From contig JAJYGJ010000155.1 of assembly GCA_021790695.1 (NCBI GenBank), forward strand, positions 1-9,688: a stretch of DNA of 9,688 bases, given 5' to 3'. Position numbers and translations under genes: made by a program. Positions 1-6,995 of the stretch are shown here, in pieces. Each line of letters starts with the position of its first letter. Within the stretch, counting starts at the first letter, position 1. The notes beneath the pieces were generated by a model that was given only the letters and a program-made list of their open reading frames with translations, did not search any database and was not told where the DNA came from. Source of the stretch: Nitrospirota bacterium. GTDB taxonomy: Bacteria > Nitrospirota > Thermodesulfovibrionia > Thermodesulfovibrionales > JdFR-88.

Positions 1-1
1 T

Positions 2-130
2 CTCCTTGCGAGTGACCTGGGTTACATTTATTGCAAAAAGAAGTTTCCTAAGCTATATCTGAAGCTGAAGGCGGCGCGCACATGGAATAATTTCTCAAAA
101 TGGAGATTGGTTGATGCAGACGATAAATGA
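2..130 (+). CDS. Possible 3' end of an unidentified upstream gene (partial)
   Basis: One + strand frame is open from the left edge to a TGA at 128-130, giving 42 residues that are basic and aromatic (it includes YIYCKKKFPKLYLKLKA and ends in DADDK). The other two + frames close within the first 60 bases. The stop lies 17 bases inside the start of the histidine kinase gene, an overlap typical of translationally coupled genes, and the GGAG at 102-105 that would serve the kinase lies inside this frame. I do not recognise the family from so short a tail. It could equally be a chance open frame, as 42 codons is not decisive. Confidence 0.4.
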   Translation, partial: LLASDLGYIYCKKKFPKLYLKLKAARTWNNFSKWRLVDADDK

Positions 131-1691
131 CGCCGGGCTTGATTCCCTGATTTCGGCCATCGGCTTCCCGGTGATAATATTCGATGCCCTGGGTTCGGTT
201 GTCAGGATAAACCCCGCGGCGGCCCGGTTTGGGCCGGGCTTTTTCTCCTGCGGAAATGAGGCCGGGGAGCGGATGATCGAAAAACTGGATATCCGCCGTC
301 CGGACGGCAGGCGCTTCAGTGCGGAAGAGCTGCCTTTTTTGCGCGCCCTTGAAGGGGAAACGGTCCAGGCGGAAGACCTCGTTTTTACGGACGGGCGGGG
401 AGAGCCCGTGTTCATGGAGGCATCGGCGGCCCCGTTGTTTTCGGCCTCAGGCGACCCGGACGGGGCCGTTTTCATTTTGCATGATGTGACGAAGCGGGAA
501 CGCCTGCTGAGAGATGTTCAATTGCAAAAAGAACGGTTGGAGGCCGGCTTCACCAGTAATCTCGAAGAGATGGTCCTGGAACGTCTGCGCTTGCTGGAGG
601 CAAACAGGCGGCTTAAGAAGGAGATATACGGCGGGGAAAAGGCCAGGGAAGACAGGGCGCGTCTGGCCGCCGCCGTGGAATCCACCGATGAGGTCGTAAC
701 GATAATAGACAGGCAGGGCAGGATCGAATACGTGAACCCCTCCTTCGAACGGACGACAGGATACGCCGGAAAGGAGGTACTTGGCAGATCGCCGGTGATC
801 CTGGGAAGCGACCGGCACGAGAGTTCTTTATACATGGGTTTCCTGGAGGCGGTGATGACCGGAAGGACATGGGCCGGGCGCACGGTGAACAGGAAGAAAA
901 ACGGTGAGCTTGTGCGTTTCGAGGGGAGCATATCGCCCGTAAGGGACCATGAAGGCAAGGTGATCAGTTACGTCTCGGTATCCCAGGACATAACCGGGCG
1001 GATGAGACTTGAGTCCATAGCCGAGGCGGCAAGCACGATGAACAGCCTGGGTTACGCCTTTTCCGGGCTCAGGCATGAGCTTGTAAATCCCCTGAACTCG
1101 ATAAAGCTCTCTTTTGGCGTCCTTCAGAGGAAAATCGATCCGGGAATGAAAACATACCTGGATCGCGTCCAGGCGGAGGTGGCAAGGATGGAGTACCTCC
1201 TGAAGTCGCTGAAAAATTTCAATATGAATGAGGGCATGGAACTGAGGGAATTGGACCTGGCCGCTTTCCTGGATGATTTCGCTTCACTGGTCAGGCCGGA
1301 TTTCTCCGGGAAGGGGATAAGTGTGGAGCTTGACGCGCCGGAGGCGGCCTCCGCGATGTGCGATCCGCGGGCCCTGAAGCAGGTCCTTTTAAACCTGGCG
1401 GCCAATGCGGCGGACGCCCTTGAAGGCGTCGGGGGGGCCCGGATGCTGCTCGGGCTTTTCAGGCAGGACGGCAAGGTCGTGATCAGGGTGGCGGACAACG
1501 GCGCCGGCATGGATGAAGAACTGATGAAAAACCTCTTCAAACCCTTCGCTACCACAAAAAAACAGGGAACGGGGCTGGGGCTGGTGATCGTCAAAAAAAT
1601 GATAACGAAGATGGGCGGCGAGGTGAAGGTTGCAAGCACAAGGGGCCAGGGGACGACCATCGATATCTTCCTGCCTGCCGTCCGGAGTTGA
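114..1691 (+). CDS. Cytoplasmic PAS-PAS sensor histidine kinase
   Basis: This is a two-component sensor kinase that should autophosphorylate on a histidine and pass the phosphate to a response regulator. Numbering from the ATG at 114 (525 aa): a first, weaker PAS domain at about 10-128 (VIIFDALGSVVRINPAAARF), a charged, probably coiled-coil linker at about 128-184, and a classic PAS/PAC domain at about 184-298 (IDRQGRIEYVNPSFERTTGY). The dimerisation/phosphoacceptor region has RHELVNPLNSIK with H321, followed by an ATPase domain with N box N427/N431, G1 box DNGAGM (461-466), F box FKPF (475-478) and G2 box GTGLGL (485-490). All catalytic motifs are intact. There is no membrane segment or signal peptide, so the signal is sensed in the cytoplasm, perhaps through a PAS ligand or cofactor. 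I chose ATG 114 over TTG 111 because GGAG at 102-105 is 8 bases from the ATG but only 5 from the TTG. No response regulator is in view, so its pathway is unknown. Confidence 0.95.
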   Translation: MQTINDAGLDSLISAIGFPVIIFDALGSVVRINPAAARFGPGFFSCGNEAGERMIEKLDIRRPDGRRFSAEELPFLRALEGETVQAEDLVFTDGRGEPVFMEASAAPLFSASGDPDGAVFILHDVTKRERLLRDVQLQKERLEAGFTSNLEEMVLERLRLLEANRRLKKEIYGGEKAREDRARLAAAVESTDEVVTIIDRQGRIEYVNPSFERTTGYAGKEVLGRSPVILGSDRHESSLYMGFLEAVMTGRTWAGRTVNRKKNGELVRFEGSISPVRDHEGKVISYVSVSQDITGRMRLESIAEAASTMNSLGYAFSGLRHELVNPLNSIKLSFGVLQRKIDPGMKTYLDRVQAEVARMEYLLKSLKNFNMNEGMELRELDLAAFLDDFASLVRPDFSGKGISVELDAPEAASAMCDPRALKQVLLNLAANAADALEGVGGARMLLGLFRQDGKVVIRVADNGAGMDEELMKNLFKPFATTKKQGTGLGLVIVKKMITKMGGEVKVASTRGQGTTIDIFLPAVRS

Positions 1692-1766
1692 CCGCAGCCG
1701 GCCCTTTCAGGCCCGCCCCATCCTGAAGCCCATTATATGTTACGCCAATTGCCGCTGTTCCATAGG

Positions 1767-1795
1767 TTGCCATAGTGACAGACCCGATATAGAAT
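1767..1795 (+). promoter_or_regulatory. Probable sigma70-type promoter for the cupredoxin gene
   Basis: TTGCCA at 1767-1772 and TAGAAT at 1790-1795 are separated by exactly 17 bases; each box differs from the consensus at one position. Transcription would start near 1802, giving a leader of about 70 bases. This implies the cupredoxin gene is transcribed independently of the kinase gene. The call is from the sequence only. Confidence 0.6.
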
Positions 1796-1812
1796 CTGGT
1801 TATGAAAAGGTA

Positions 1813-1848
1813 TTCGTTCCGGGCAATCATTGTTGAAATGGGAACGAA
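1813..1848 (+). repeat. Inverted repeat in the cupredoxin leader
   Basis: TTCGTTCC (1813-1820) and GGAACGAA (1841-1848) are perfect 8-base inverted arms around a 20-base spacer. The element begins just after the predicted transcription start and ends 8 bases before the AGGAG at 1856-1860. It could be an RNA stem in the leader or paired half-sites for a DNA-binding protein; the sequence does not distinguish these. Confidence 0.55.
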
Positions 1849-1871
1849 AATAAACAGGAGCACGAATAAAA

Positions 1872-2285
1872 ATGTATAAAAAAAACGCTGGCCCGTTAAT
1901 GGCCTTTTTCATTTTCCTTGCCGTGATTTTCCTCGTCGCACCCGGCGGATGCGCGCACCTTCAAAAACCCGTTTCAACCGGCCCGGGAGCCGGACGGAAA
2001 GTGGTCATGATGACGGCAAAAAGCTACAAGTTCACGCCCAACAACATACGGGCGGCCGAAGGCGACGTGATAGTCTTCAGCATTAAAAACATCTCTTCCG
2101 TCACCCACGACTTCACCCTTAAAGATCCGGAGGGGCGGAAAATCGCGGACCGGGACCTGCCGGCGGGCAAGACGACCGTAATAAAGGCGGCTTTTCCCGA
2201 AGCGGGCATATATGAATTTTATTGCGACATAGATTTCCACGCCGCCCTGGGGATGAAAGGGCGGGTAGTGGTGGGGGGGAAATAA
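1872..2285 (+). CDS. Cupredoxin-fold copper-binding lipoprotein
   Basis: This is a small secreted blue-copper-type protein of 137 aa. An N-terminal hydrophobic stretch (about 9-23) ends in a lipoprotein-like cleavage site with C27 (VAPGGC; the -3 position is Pro, so the lipobox is not ideal). The mature part is one cupredoxin domain (about 43-135), starting with YKFTPNNIRAAEGDVIVF. The type 1 copper ligands are all present: H79 in SSVTHDF, C118, H123 and M128 in the C-x4-H-x4-M loop YCDIDFHAALGM. Proteins of this family (plastocyanin/azurin-like, related to the copper domain of cytochrome oxidase subunit II) carry electrons or handle copper in the periplasm; which of these applies is not visible here. 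The ATG is preceded by AGGAG at 1856-1860, with a rather long 11-base spacing. It has its own promoter, stands alone, and converges with the RND gene. Confidence 0.93.
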   Translation: MYKKNAGPLMAFFIFLAVIFLVAPGGCAHLQKPVSTGPGAGRKVVMMTAKSYKFTPNNIRAAEGDVIVFSIKNISSVTHDFTLKDPEGRKIADRDLPAGKTTVIKAAFPEAGIYEFYCDIDFHAALGMKGRVVVGGK

Positions 2286-2292
2286 TTTTTTT
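2242..2292 (+). terminator. Weak candidate terminator at the end of the cupredoxin gene
   Basis: CCGCCCT (2242-2248) and AGGGCGG (2258-2264) form a 7-bp stem with a 9-base loop inside the last codons, possibly extended by CCAC (2237-2240) pairing with GTGG (2268-2271). Seven T bases (2286-2292) follow directly after the stop codon. The T run is 14 or more bases from the stem, too far for a standard intrinsic terminator, so confidence is low. Confidence 0.25.
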
Positions 2293-2404
2293 ATAAAAGA
2301 TTAGATCCGGATGGTGTCCTGTCAAAAAGCGAATTTCGGGTTAGCGGAGGGACTGGTCCCCGCGGCGCAGCCCGGCACTTCCTTGAATCTTCTCTTCTTC
2401 GTTG

Positions 2405-5400
2405 TTATTCGGTGTTATCGTTACGCTCGGTCTTTGTGTTCATTCTCCCTCGCCCCGTGGGGGAGGGTCGGGGTGAGATAATTTCGGAAAGAAGGTCTTC
2501 CGTGGGACGGCGGGCCCGGTTTGATTTACCGGAGAGTCTGTTTTGCAGCCTGTCCATGTAGATGTAGATGACGGGCGTGACATAGAGCGTTATCAACTGC
2601 GAAAAGAGCAGCCCGCCCACCACCGCAAGCCCCAGGGTGCGCCGGGACCCGGCCCCGGCCCCGAAGCCGATGGCTATGGGCAGCGTGCCCATCATGGCGG
2701 CCAGGGACGTCATCATTATCGGGCGGAAGCGTATGAGGCACCCCTGGTAAATGGCCTCGGCGGGCGGTTTGCCCTCGTTCCTTTCGGCATCGAGGGCGAA
2801 GTCTATCATCATGATCGCGTTTTTCTTCACTATCCCTATGAGCATGATTATGCCCACAAAGGCGTAGATGTCCAGTTGCAGGTGGAATATATAAAGCGTC
2901 AGGAGCGCGCCGAAGGCCGCGGAGGGTAGCCCGGAGAGTATGGTAAGCGGATGGATGAAGCTCTCGTAGAGTATGCCCAGGACCATGTAGATCACGAGTA
3001 TCGCGACTATGAGCAGGATGCCAAGCCCGCGGATGGAGGACTCGAAGGCCTGCGCGGTCCCCTGGAAGCTCGTGGTGACGGTCGGGGGCATCATCCGCGC
3101 CGCGAGTTTTTTCACCTTCGCAACCGCATCGCCCAGGGAAACCCCCGGTTTCAGGTTGAAGGAGATCGTCACGGCCGGTATCTGGCCTATGTGGTTTATG
3201 GTGAGGGGGCCCACGTCCTGGCTCAAGCTTGCGACCGTGTTCAAGGGAACGAGCTTCCCGGCGGCGGAGCGCACGTAGAGCATGGAGAGGGTCTCCGGTT
3301 TCATCTGGTACCGGGGCTCCAGCTCCATTATGACCTTGTACTCGTTATTTGGGGCGTAGATGGTCGATACCTGTCTTGTGCCGTATGCCGTGTAGAGCGC
3401 GTCTTCAATGTCGTTTGCGCTTACGCCGAGAGCGGAGGCCTTGTCCCTGTCTATATTGACGTTTACCTGAGGGTTTGAGACCTGAAGGTCGCTTGTGACG
3501 TCCTGGAGCCCCGGTATCCGCCTCATCGCGGCCTCCAGCCTGGGGGCCAGGCTGTAGAGAAGGCCGGTGTCCGGGCTCTGCAGGGAGAACTGGTACTGGC
3601 TTTTTGTCAGCGTGCCCCCTATGCGGATGGGCGGAAGGTTCTGCATGAAGACGCTTATCCCCGGCACGACGGCCAGCTTCGGCCTCAGTTCCTGTATTAT
3701 CCGGTCCGCGTCCGGCCGCTCACTCCGGGGCTTCAGGCGCATGAACATGCGGCCCTGGTTCTCGGCGACGCTTATCCCGCTTGGCCCGATGGCGGACATG
3801 AACGCCTCGATGTCGGGGTCCTTTTTGACAATGTCCATGAGGGCAAGCTGGTGACTCTCCATCGAGGTGAACGAGATGCCCTGGGCGGCCTCCGTGAAGG
3901 CGAATATCTGGCCCGTGTCCTCGCTCGGCAGAAACCCCTTCGGCATGATGACAAAGAAATAGAAGGTCGAAAAGAGAAGCGCCGCCCAGAAAAGAAGGAC
4001 CGTCTTTTTATGTCTTATGACCCACTGGAGGCTCCTTTCGTAAGCGGAGAGCGCCAGGGAAAATGCCCGCTCCGAGGCATTGTAGACGCGCCCGTGGCGC
4101 ACCTCGGAGGCGGGCTTCAGTATCCGGCTTGCGAGCATGGGCGTCAGCGTGAGCGAGACCAGCCCGGAGATGAGGACCGCCATGCTTATCGTCACGGCGA
4201 ACTCGTGAAGGAGCCTTCCCATTATGCCGCCCATGAAGAGCACCGGGATGAAGACCGCGACCAGGGATATCGTCATGGCCACTATGGTGAAGCCTATTTC
4301 CCTGGAGCCGTTAAGCGCGGCCTCCATGACGCCTTCCCCGTGCTCGCCGTGTCGCACGATGTTTTCGAGCATGACGATGGCGTCGTCCACGACGAAGCCC
4401 ACCGAGAGCGTAAGCGCCATGAGCGAGAGGTTGTCCAGGCTGTAGCCCATCAGGTACATGACCGCGAAAGTGCCTATTATCGACATCGGCAGCGCCAGGC
4501 TGGGGATAATGGTGGCCGAGACGTTTTTCAGGAAGAGAAATATGACCATTATGACCAGGCAGAGGGCAATAAAGAGCGTAAACTTCACGTCGTTTACGGA
4601 ATCCCTTATGGAGACGGACCGGTCATAGAGCAGATGTATCTGGACGGAGGCCGGTATCTGCGCCCGGAGCTGCGGCAGCAGCGCCTTTACGGACTTCACC
4701 ACCTCCACGGTGTTCGTGCCGGGCTGGCGCTGGATGGCGAGCACGACGGCGCGCCGCCCGTTGTACCAGCTTGCTATCTTGTCGTTTTCGACGCTGTTTA
4801 TTACATTGCCGAGCTGTCCCAGGCGCACCGGGGAGCCGTTCCGGTAGGCCACGATAAGCGGTTTGTAAGCATTCGCGTCCATGAGCTGGCCGGTCGCCTG
4901 GAGCGTGAAGGCCTTGTGCTCGCCCCAGAGGGTGCCGACCGGCAGGTTTACGTTGCCGCTTGCCACCGCATTCTGCACCTCGTTTATGCCGATCCCCTCG
5001 GAGGCAAGCCTCTCCGGATCAAGCTGGATATGGACCGCGTATTTCTGCGAGCCGAAGACGGATACCTCGGACACCCCGCTTACCATCGAGATGCGCTGGG
5101 CCATCAGGGTCTCGGCGTATTCGTCCACGGTCGAACGGGGCAGCACCGGGGAGAGGACGGCGATGTACAGGACGGGCTGCTCGGCCGGGTTCACCTTCTT
5201 GTAGGTGGGCGGGCTGGGCATCCCCTGGGGCAACTGGCTTGCGGCGGCCGCGATTGAGGACTGCACGTCCTGGGCTGCCGCGTCCAGGTTCCTGCTCAGG
5301 TTGAACTGAAGGGTTACCTGGGTCACGCCAAGGCCGTTCGTGGAGGTCATCGAATCGAGCCCGGCAATCGTGGAGAACTGCCGCTCAAGCGGGGTCGCCA

Positions 5401-5620
5401 CGGAGGATGCCATCGTCTCGGGACTTGCCCCCGGCAGGTCCGCGGTCACCTGGATGGTCGGGAAATCGACGTTGGGCAGGTCGCTTACCGGCAGCAGCTT
5501 GTACCCGATCAGACCGAAAAGCAGTATGGCCGCCATTATGAGGATGGTCGCCACCGGCCGCCGGATGAAGACCGCGCAGACGTTTTTGCCCTTATCGGTT
5601 ACGAACTTGTTTACGCCCAT
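2405..5620 (-). CDS. RND efflux transporter, HAE1 type (MdtB/MdtC-like)
   Basis: This is the inner-membrane proton-driven pump subunit of a tripartite multidrug-type exporter, 1071 aa against about 1025-1040 for MdtB/MdtC. TM1 is at about 22-43, followed by the first porter loop (NVDFPTIQV, ATPLERQFSTIAGL). TM2-TM6 span about 345-500, TM7 about 538-558, then a second large periplasmic loop, then TM8-TM12 (about 866-1022). The proton-relay residues are present: D412 and D413 in TM4 (VGFVVDDAIVMLEN) and a TM10 lysine in GIVKKNAIMMIDF (K933 by alignment with AcrB K940). This fits HAE1 drug pumps rather than CusA-like metal pumps. The start is ATG at 5620, 25 bases after the adaptor's stop, with only a weak GGGG as ribosome-binding site. 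The tail after TM12 is about 45 residues; part of it (IISPRPSPTGRGRM, 1047-1060) is encoded by a dispersed palindromic repeat. Only one RND gene is present, unlike mdtBC pairs, and no TolC-like gene is in the window. Confidence 0.97.
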   Translation of the reverse strand: MGVNKFVTDKGKNVCAVFIRRPVATILIMAAILLFGLIGYKLLPVSDLPNVDFPTIQVTADLPGASPETMASSVATPLERQFSTIAGLDSMTSTNGLGVTQVTLQFNLSRNLDAAAQDVQSSIAAAASQLPQGMPSPPTYKKVNPAEQPVLYIAVLSPVLPRSTVDEYAETLMAQRISMVSGVSEVSVFGSQKYAVHIQLDPERLASEGIGINEVQNAVASGNVNLPVGTLWGEHKAFTLQATGQLMDANAYKPLIVAYRNGSPVRLGQLGNVINSVENDKIASWYNGRRAVVLAIQRQPGTNTVEVVKSVKALLPQLRAQIPASVQIHLLYDRSVSIRDSVNDVKFTLFIALCLVIMVIFLFLKNVSATIIPSLALPMSIIGTFAVMYLMGYSLDNLSLMALTLSVGFVVDDAIVMLENIVRHGEHGEGVMEAALNGSREIGFTIVAMTISLVAVFIPVLFMGGIMGRLLHEFAVTISMAVLISGLVSLTLTPMLASRILKPASEVRHGRVYNASERAFSLALSAYERSLQWVIRHKKTVLLFWAALLFSTFYFFVIMPKGFLPSEDTGQIFAFTEAAQGISFTSMESHQLALMDIVKKDPDIEAFMSAIGPSGISVAENQGRMFMRLKPRSERPDADRIIQELRPKLAVVPGISVFMQNLPPIRIGGTLTKSQYQFSLQSPDTGLLYSLAPRLEAAMRRIPGLQDVTSDLQVSNPQVNVNIDRDKASALGVSANDIEDALYTAYGTRQVSTIYAPNNEYKVIMELEPRYQMKPETLSMLYVRSAAGKLVPLNTVASLSQDVGPLTINHIGQIPAVTISFNLKPGVSLGDAVAKVKKLAARMMPPTVTTSFQGTAQAFESSIRGLGILLIVAILVIYMVLGILYESFIHPLTILSGLPSAAFGALLTLYIFHLQLDIYAFVGIIMLIGIVKKNAIMMIDFALDAERNEGKPPAEAIYQGCLIRFRPIMMTSLAAMMGTLPIAIGFGAGAGSRRTLGLAVVGGLLFSQLITLYVTPVIYIYMDRLQNRLSGKSNRARRPTEDLLSEIISPRPSPTGRGRMNTKTERNDNTE
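2442..2476 (-). repeat. REP-like dispersed palindromic repeat within the RND gene's 3' end
   Basis: On the - strand the stretch reads CTCACCCCGACCCTCCCCCA followed by CGGGGCGAGGGAGAAT. CCCTC-CCCC and GGGG-CGAGGG can pair with one bulged base. This matches from memory a common intergenic repeat of many GC-rich bacteria, whose translation SPRPSPTGRGR appears in gene ends that run into it. It lies between the last conserved part of the transporter and its stop codon. I could not test its copy number in this genome. Confidence 0.6.
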
Positions 5621-5631
5621 CTGTCAGGGCC

Positions 5632-5651
5632 CCAGTTATCCCCGGTTATCC
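5632..5651 (-). repeat. Tandem 10-base direct repeat at the adaptor/RND junction
   Basis: On the - strand GGATAACCGG is followed immediately by GGATAACTGG, two copies differing at one base. The first copy contains the adaptor's TAA stop (5648-5646), and the second fills most of the 25-base spacer before the RND start. It looks like a small local duplication. Confidence 0.5.
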
Positions 5652-6812
5652 GCGCCCCACCGGAGGTTTCACCGAAACCCTGCCGCCGGGCACAAGCCGC
5701 AGTTGCCCATCGGTCACCACGCGCTCCCCGGACGCGATGCCTTTTTTAACTATCGTAAATCCGCCGTATGTGCCGTCCGGGGTGACGGGGCGCAGCGCGG
5801 CCGTCATATCGGGCTTGATCGTGTACACATACTGCCCGTCCGGTCCCGTCTGGATGGCCTGGGAAGGGACGAGGACGGCCCCGGTCATCGTCCTCAGGGT
5901 AAGCGTCACGTTTGCGAACTGCCCCGGCCAGAGCACGCGGTCACGGTTCCTGAAAGTCGCCTTAAGGAGTATCGTGCCGGTGCTCGCGTCCACCTGGTTG
6001 TTTATAAACGAGAGTTTCCCGGTCTCGGGCATTTTTTGCCCGGGGACGCGCGCCTCAGCGCGGAGAGGCCCTTTCGCGCTGTATTTTTTTATCTCCGGCA
6101 GATACCGCTCCGGGACCGAAAAACTCACGTATACCGGGTTTATCTGCTCTATGACGAGCATCGGCACGTCATTTGCCTTGACCACGTTGCCGATCTGTAT
6201 CTGCGTGCTGCCCGTGCGGCCGTCTATGGGGGAGCGGATCATGCAGTAATCGATCTCGACCTCTATGTTTTCGATCGCGGCCCTGTCGGCCCGCACTACC
6301 GCCTCCGCAGCGGCGGCGTCGGCCTCCTTCTGATCGTACTGCTCCCTGGGGACATACTGCTTCTTTACAAGGATGGCATACCTTGCGGCGTCTTTTTTCG
6401 CGTTTTCCGCAAGGACAATATCGCGGGCGAGATTGGCCCTGGCCTGTTCGAGGGCGGCCTCGTATGGGCGCCGGTCTATCTCGAAGAGCAACTGGCCCTT
6501 TCTGACGAACTGCCCGTCCCTGTAATGGATAGCCACGATCTGGCCGTTCACCATCGATTTGATCTGGACGCTGTTATATGCCTCCACCTGGCCTATTGCG
6601 CGGATCCGGACGGGCACGCTCCGCGTCACGGCATAGGCCGCCGAGACCGGCACCGCCGGCCTGGGAGCGGCAGGTCCGGGCTTCGGGGCGCAGGCCGCGA
6701 ACAGCAGACAGGCAGCCGCGGCCAGCGCGGCCAGCGCCGGCGGTGAAGCTTTGGTATTTTTCAAAAAAGGTGAATTTTTAAAAAAAAACAAGGCCCTCCG
6801 GCCGGATTCCAT
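5646..6812 (-). CDS. RND periplasmic adaptor (membrane fusion) lipoprotein, MdtA-like
   Basis: This adaptor links the RND pump encoded 25 bases downstream to an outer-membrane channel. From ATG 6812 it is 388 aa: an N-terminal Ala/Leu-rich signal segment ends in LLFAAC with probable lipidated C41. A lipoyl half-domain (about 81-115, VNGQIVAIHYRDGQFVRKGQ) is followed by an alpha-helical hairpin (about 116-188, Ala/Glu/Lys-rich) and the second lipoyl half with RSPIDGRTG (193-201). Then come the beta-barrel (about 226-305, with VDASTGTI and LWPGQF) and the membrane-proximal domain (about 306-383). All the usual parts are present. A TTG at 6833 is in frame, but it sits upstream of the GGAGG (6831-6827), which would leave it without a binding site. 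The GGAGG is 14 bases from ATG 6812, which is long. The 24 residues before the hydrophobic core are unusually many and contain a run of nine T bases. It is the first gene of the operon. Confidence 0.95.
   Translation of the reverse strand: MESGRRALFFFKNSPFLKNTKASPPALAALAAAACLLFAACAPKPGPAAPRPAVPVSAAYAVTRSVPVRIRAIGQVEAYNSVQIKSMVNGQIVAIHYRDGQFVRKGQLLFEIDRRPYEAALEQARANLARDIVLAENAKKDAARYAILVKKQYVPREQYDQKEADAAAAEAVVRADRAAIENIEVEIDYCMIRSPIDGRTGSTQIQIGNVVKANDVPMLVIEQINPVYVSFSVPERYLPEIKKYSAKGPLRAEARVPGQKMPETGKLSFINNQVDASTGTILLKATFRNRDRVLWPGQFANVTLTLRTMTGAVLVPSQAIQTGPDGQYVYTIKPDMTAALRPVTPDGTYGGFTIVKKGIASGERVVTDGQLRLVPGGRVSVKPPVGRG
6780..6788 (-). repeat. Nine-base T run in the adaptor's signal-peptide region
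   Basis: On the coding (-) strand nine T bases encode Phe-Phe-Phe and are followed by AAAAATTCACC, then by a similar TTTTTTGAAAAATACC. The tract lies after the ATG at 6812 and before the lipobox cysteine. A one-base slip would put the whole protein out of frame. Confidence 0.6.
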
Positions 6813-6838
6813 ATTCTCTTTAAACGCCTCCAAAAAAA

Positions 6839-6860
6839 GTTAGTGATTACTTACTCTAAC
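6839..6860. promoter_or_regulatory. Imperfect dyad, candidate operator for the efflux operon
   Basis: The outer arms GTTAG (6839-6843) and CTAAC (6856-6860) enclose AGTGATTACTTACT (6842-6855), which matches its own reverse complement at 10 of 14 positions. It overlaps the predicted -10 box and start site of the adaptor promoter, where a repressor would act. Dyads of this size at RND operons are often TetR-family sites, but no such regulator is in the window. Confidence 0.4.
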
Positions 6861-6882
6861 AGCCCCCTCGCTCCGCAGTCAA
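6853..6882 (-). promoter_or_regulatory. Candidate promoter of the adaptor-RND operon
   Basis: On the - strand TTGACT (6882-6877) is followed after 18 bases by TAGAGT (6858-6853): a strong -35 box and a moderate -10 box (4 of 6). Transcription would start near 6846, about 34 bases before the ATG, leaving GGAGG in the leader. Confidence 0.45.
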
Positions 6883-6960
6883 CCGCGGAAACGCGTGGGA
6901 AATTCAGTCTTTTTATTCTACAAAAAAATTTTTTAAGGCCGCGTTAAAAAAAGTAAAGAA

Positions 6961-6988
6961 TTGTAAAGACTGCCGGTTGCTGTATTAT
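6961..6988 (+). promoter_or_regulatory. Candidate pdxA promoter very close to the start codon
   Basis: TTGTAA (6961-6966) and TATTAT (6983-6988) are spaced 16 bases apart, matching consensus at 4 and 5 of 6 positions. The -10 box ends only 7 bases before the ATG at 6996, so transcription would begin at or next to the start codon. The A/T-rich DNA just upstream (6911-6960, including A7T6 at 6922-6934) could be a bent or UP-like element. Confidence 0.4.
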
Positions 6989-6995
6989 AAAGAAC

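Noticed and set aside
1706..1727. TTCAGG/CCTGAA inverted repeat after the kinase gene as a terminator
   Set aside because: The stem has only 6 pairs with a 10-base loop and is not followed by a T run.
1591..1863. - strand open frame (90 codons) with a hydrophobic start in the kinase-cupredoxin gap
   Set aside because: Over a third is antisense to the kinase's end, the rest covers the cupredoxin promoter, and its 3' part is Pro/Ser/Arg-rich without protein-like character.
2349..2360. GGGAC-TG-GTCCC palindrome in the convergent gap as a terminator
   Set aside because: The loop is too tight, the outer stem is bulged, and no T run follows in either direction. The rest of the gap 2286-2404 shows only an A/T-rich stretch after the cupredoxin stop.
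3851..5257. Long + strand open frame (468 codons) opposite the RND gene
   Set aside because: It is fully antisense to a clear RND transporter, its translation is rich in His/Arg/Gly/Asp with no fold-like pattern, and it arises from the GC-biased third positions of the real gene.
5340..6746. Long + strand open frame (468 codons) opposite the RND start and the adaptor gene
   Set aside because: It spans two real genes and their spacer on the opposite strand and has low-complexity Arg/Gly/His composition, as expected of a shadow frame.
1872..6812. Copper-resistance cluster formed by the cupredoxin and a metal-exporting RND system
   Set aside because: The RND protein has HAE1 drug-pump features (MdtB/MdtC-like) and not CusA-like ones. 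The cupredoxin gene is convergent with the efflux operon and has its own promoter, so no functional link is shown.
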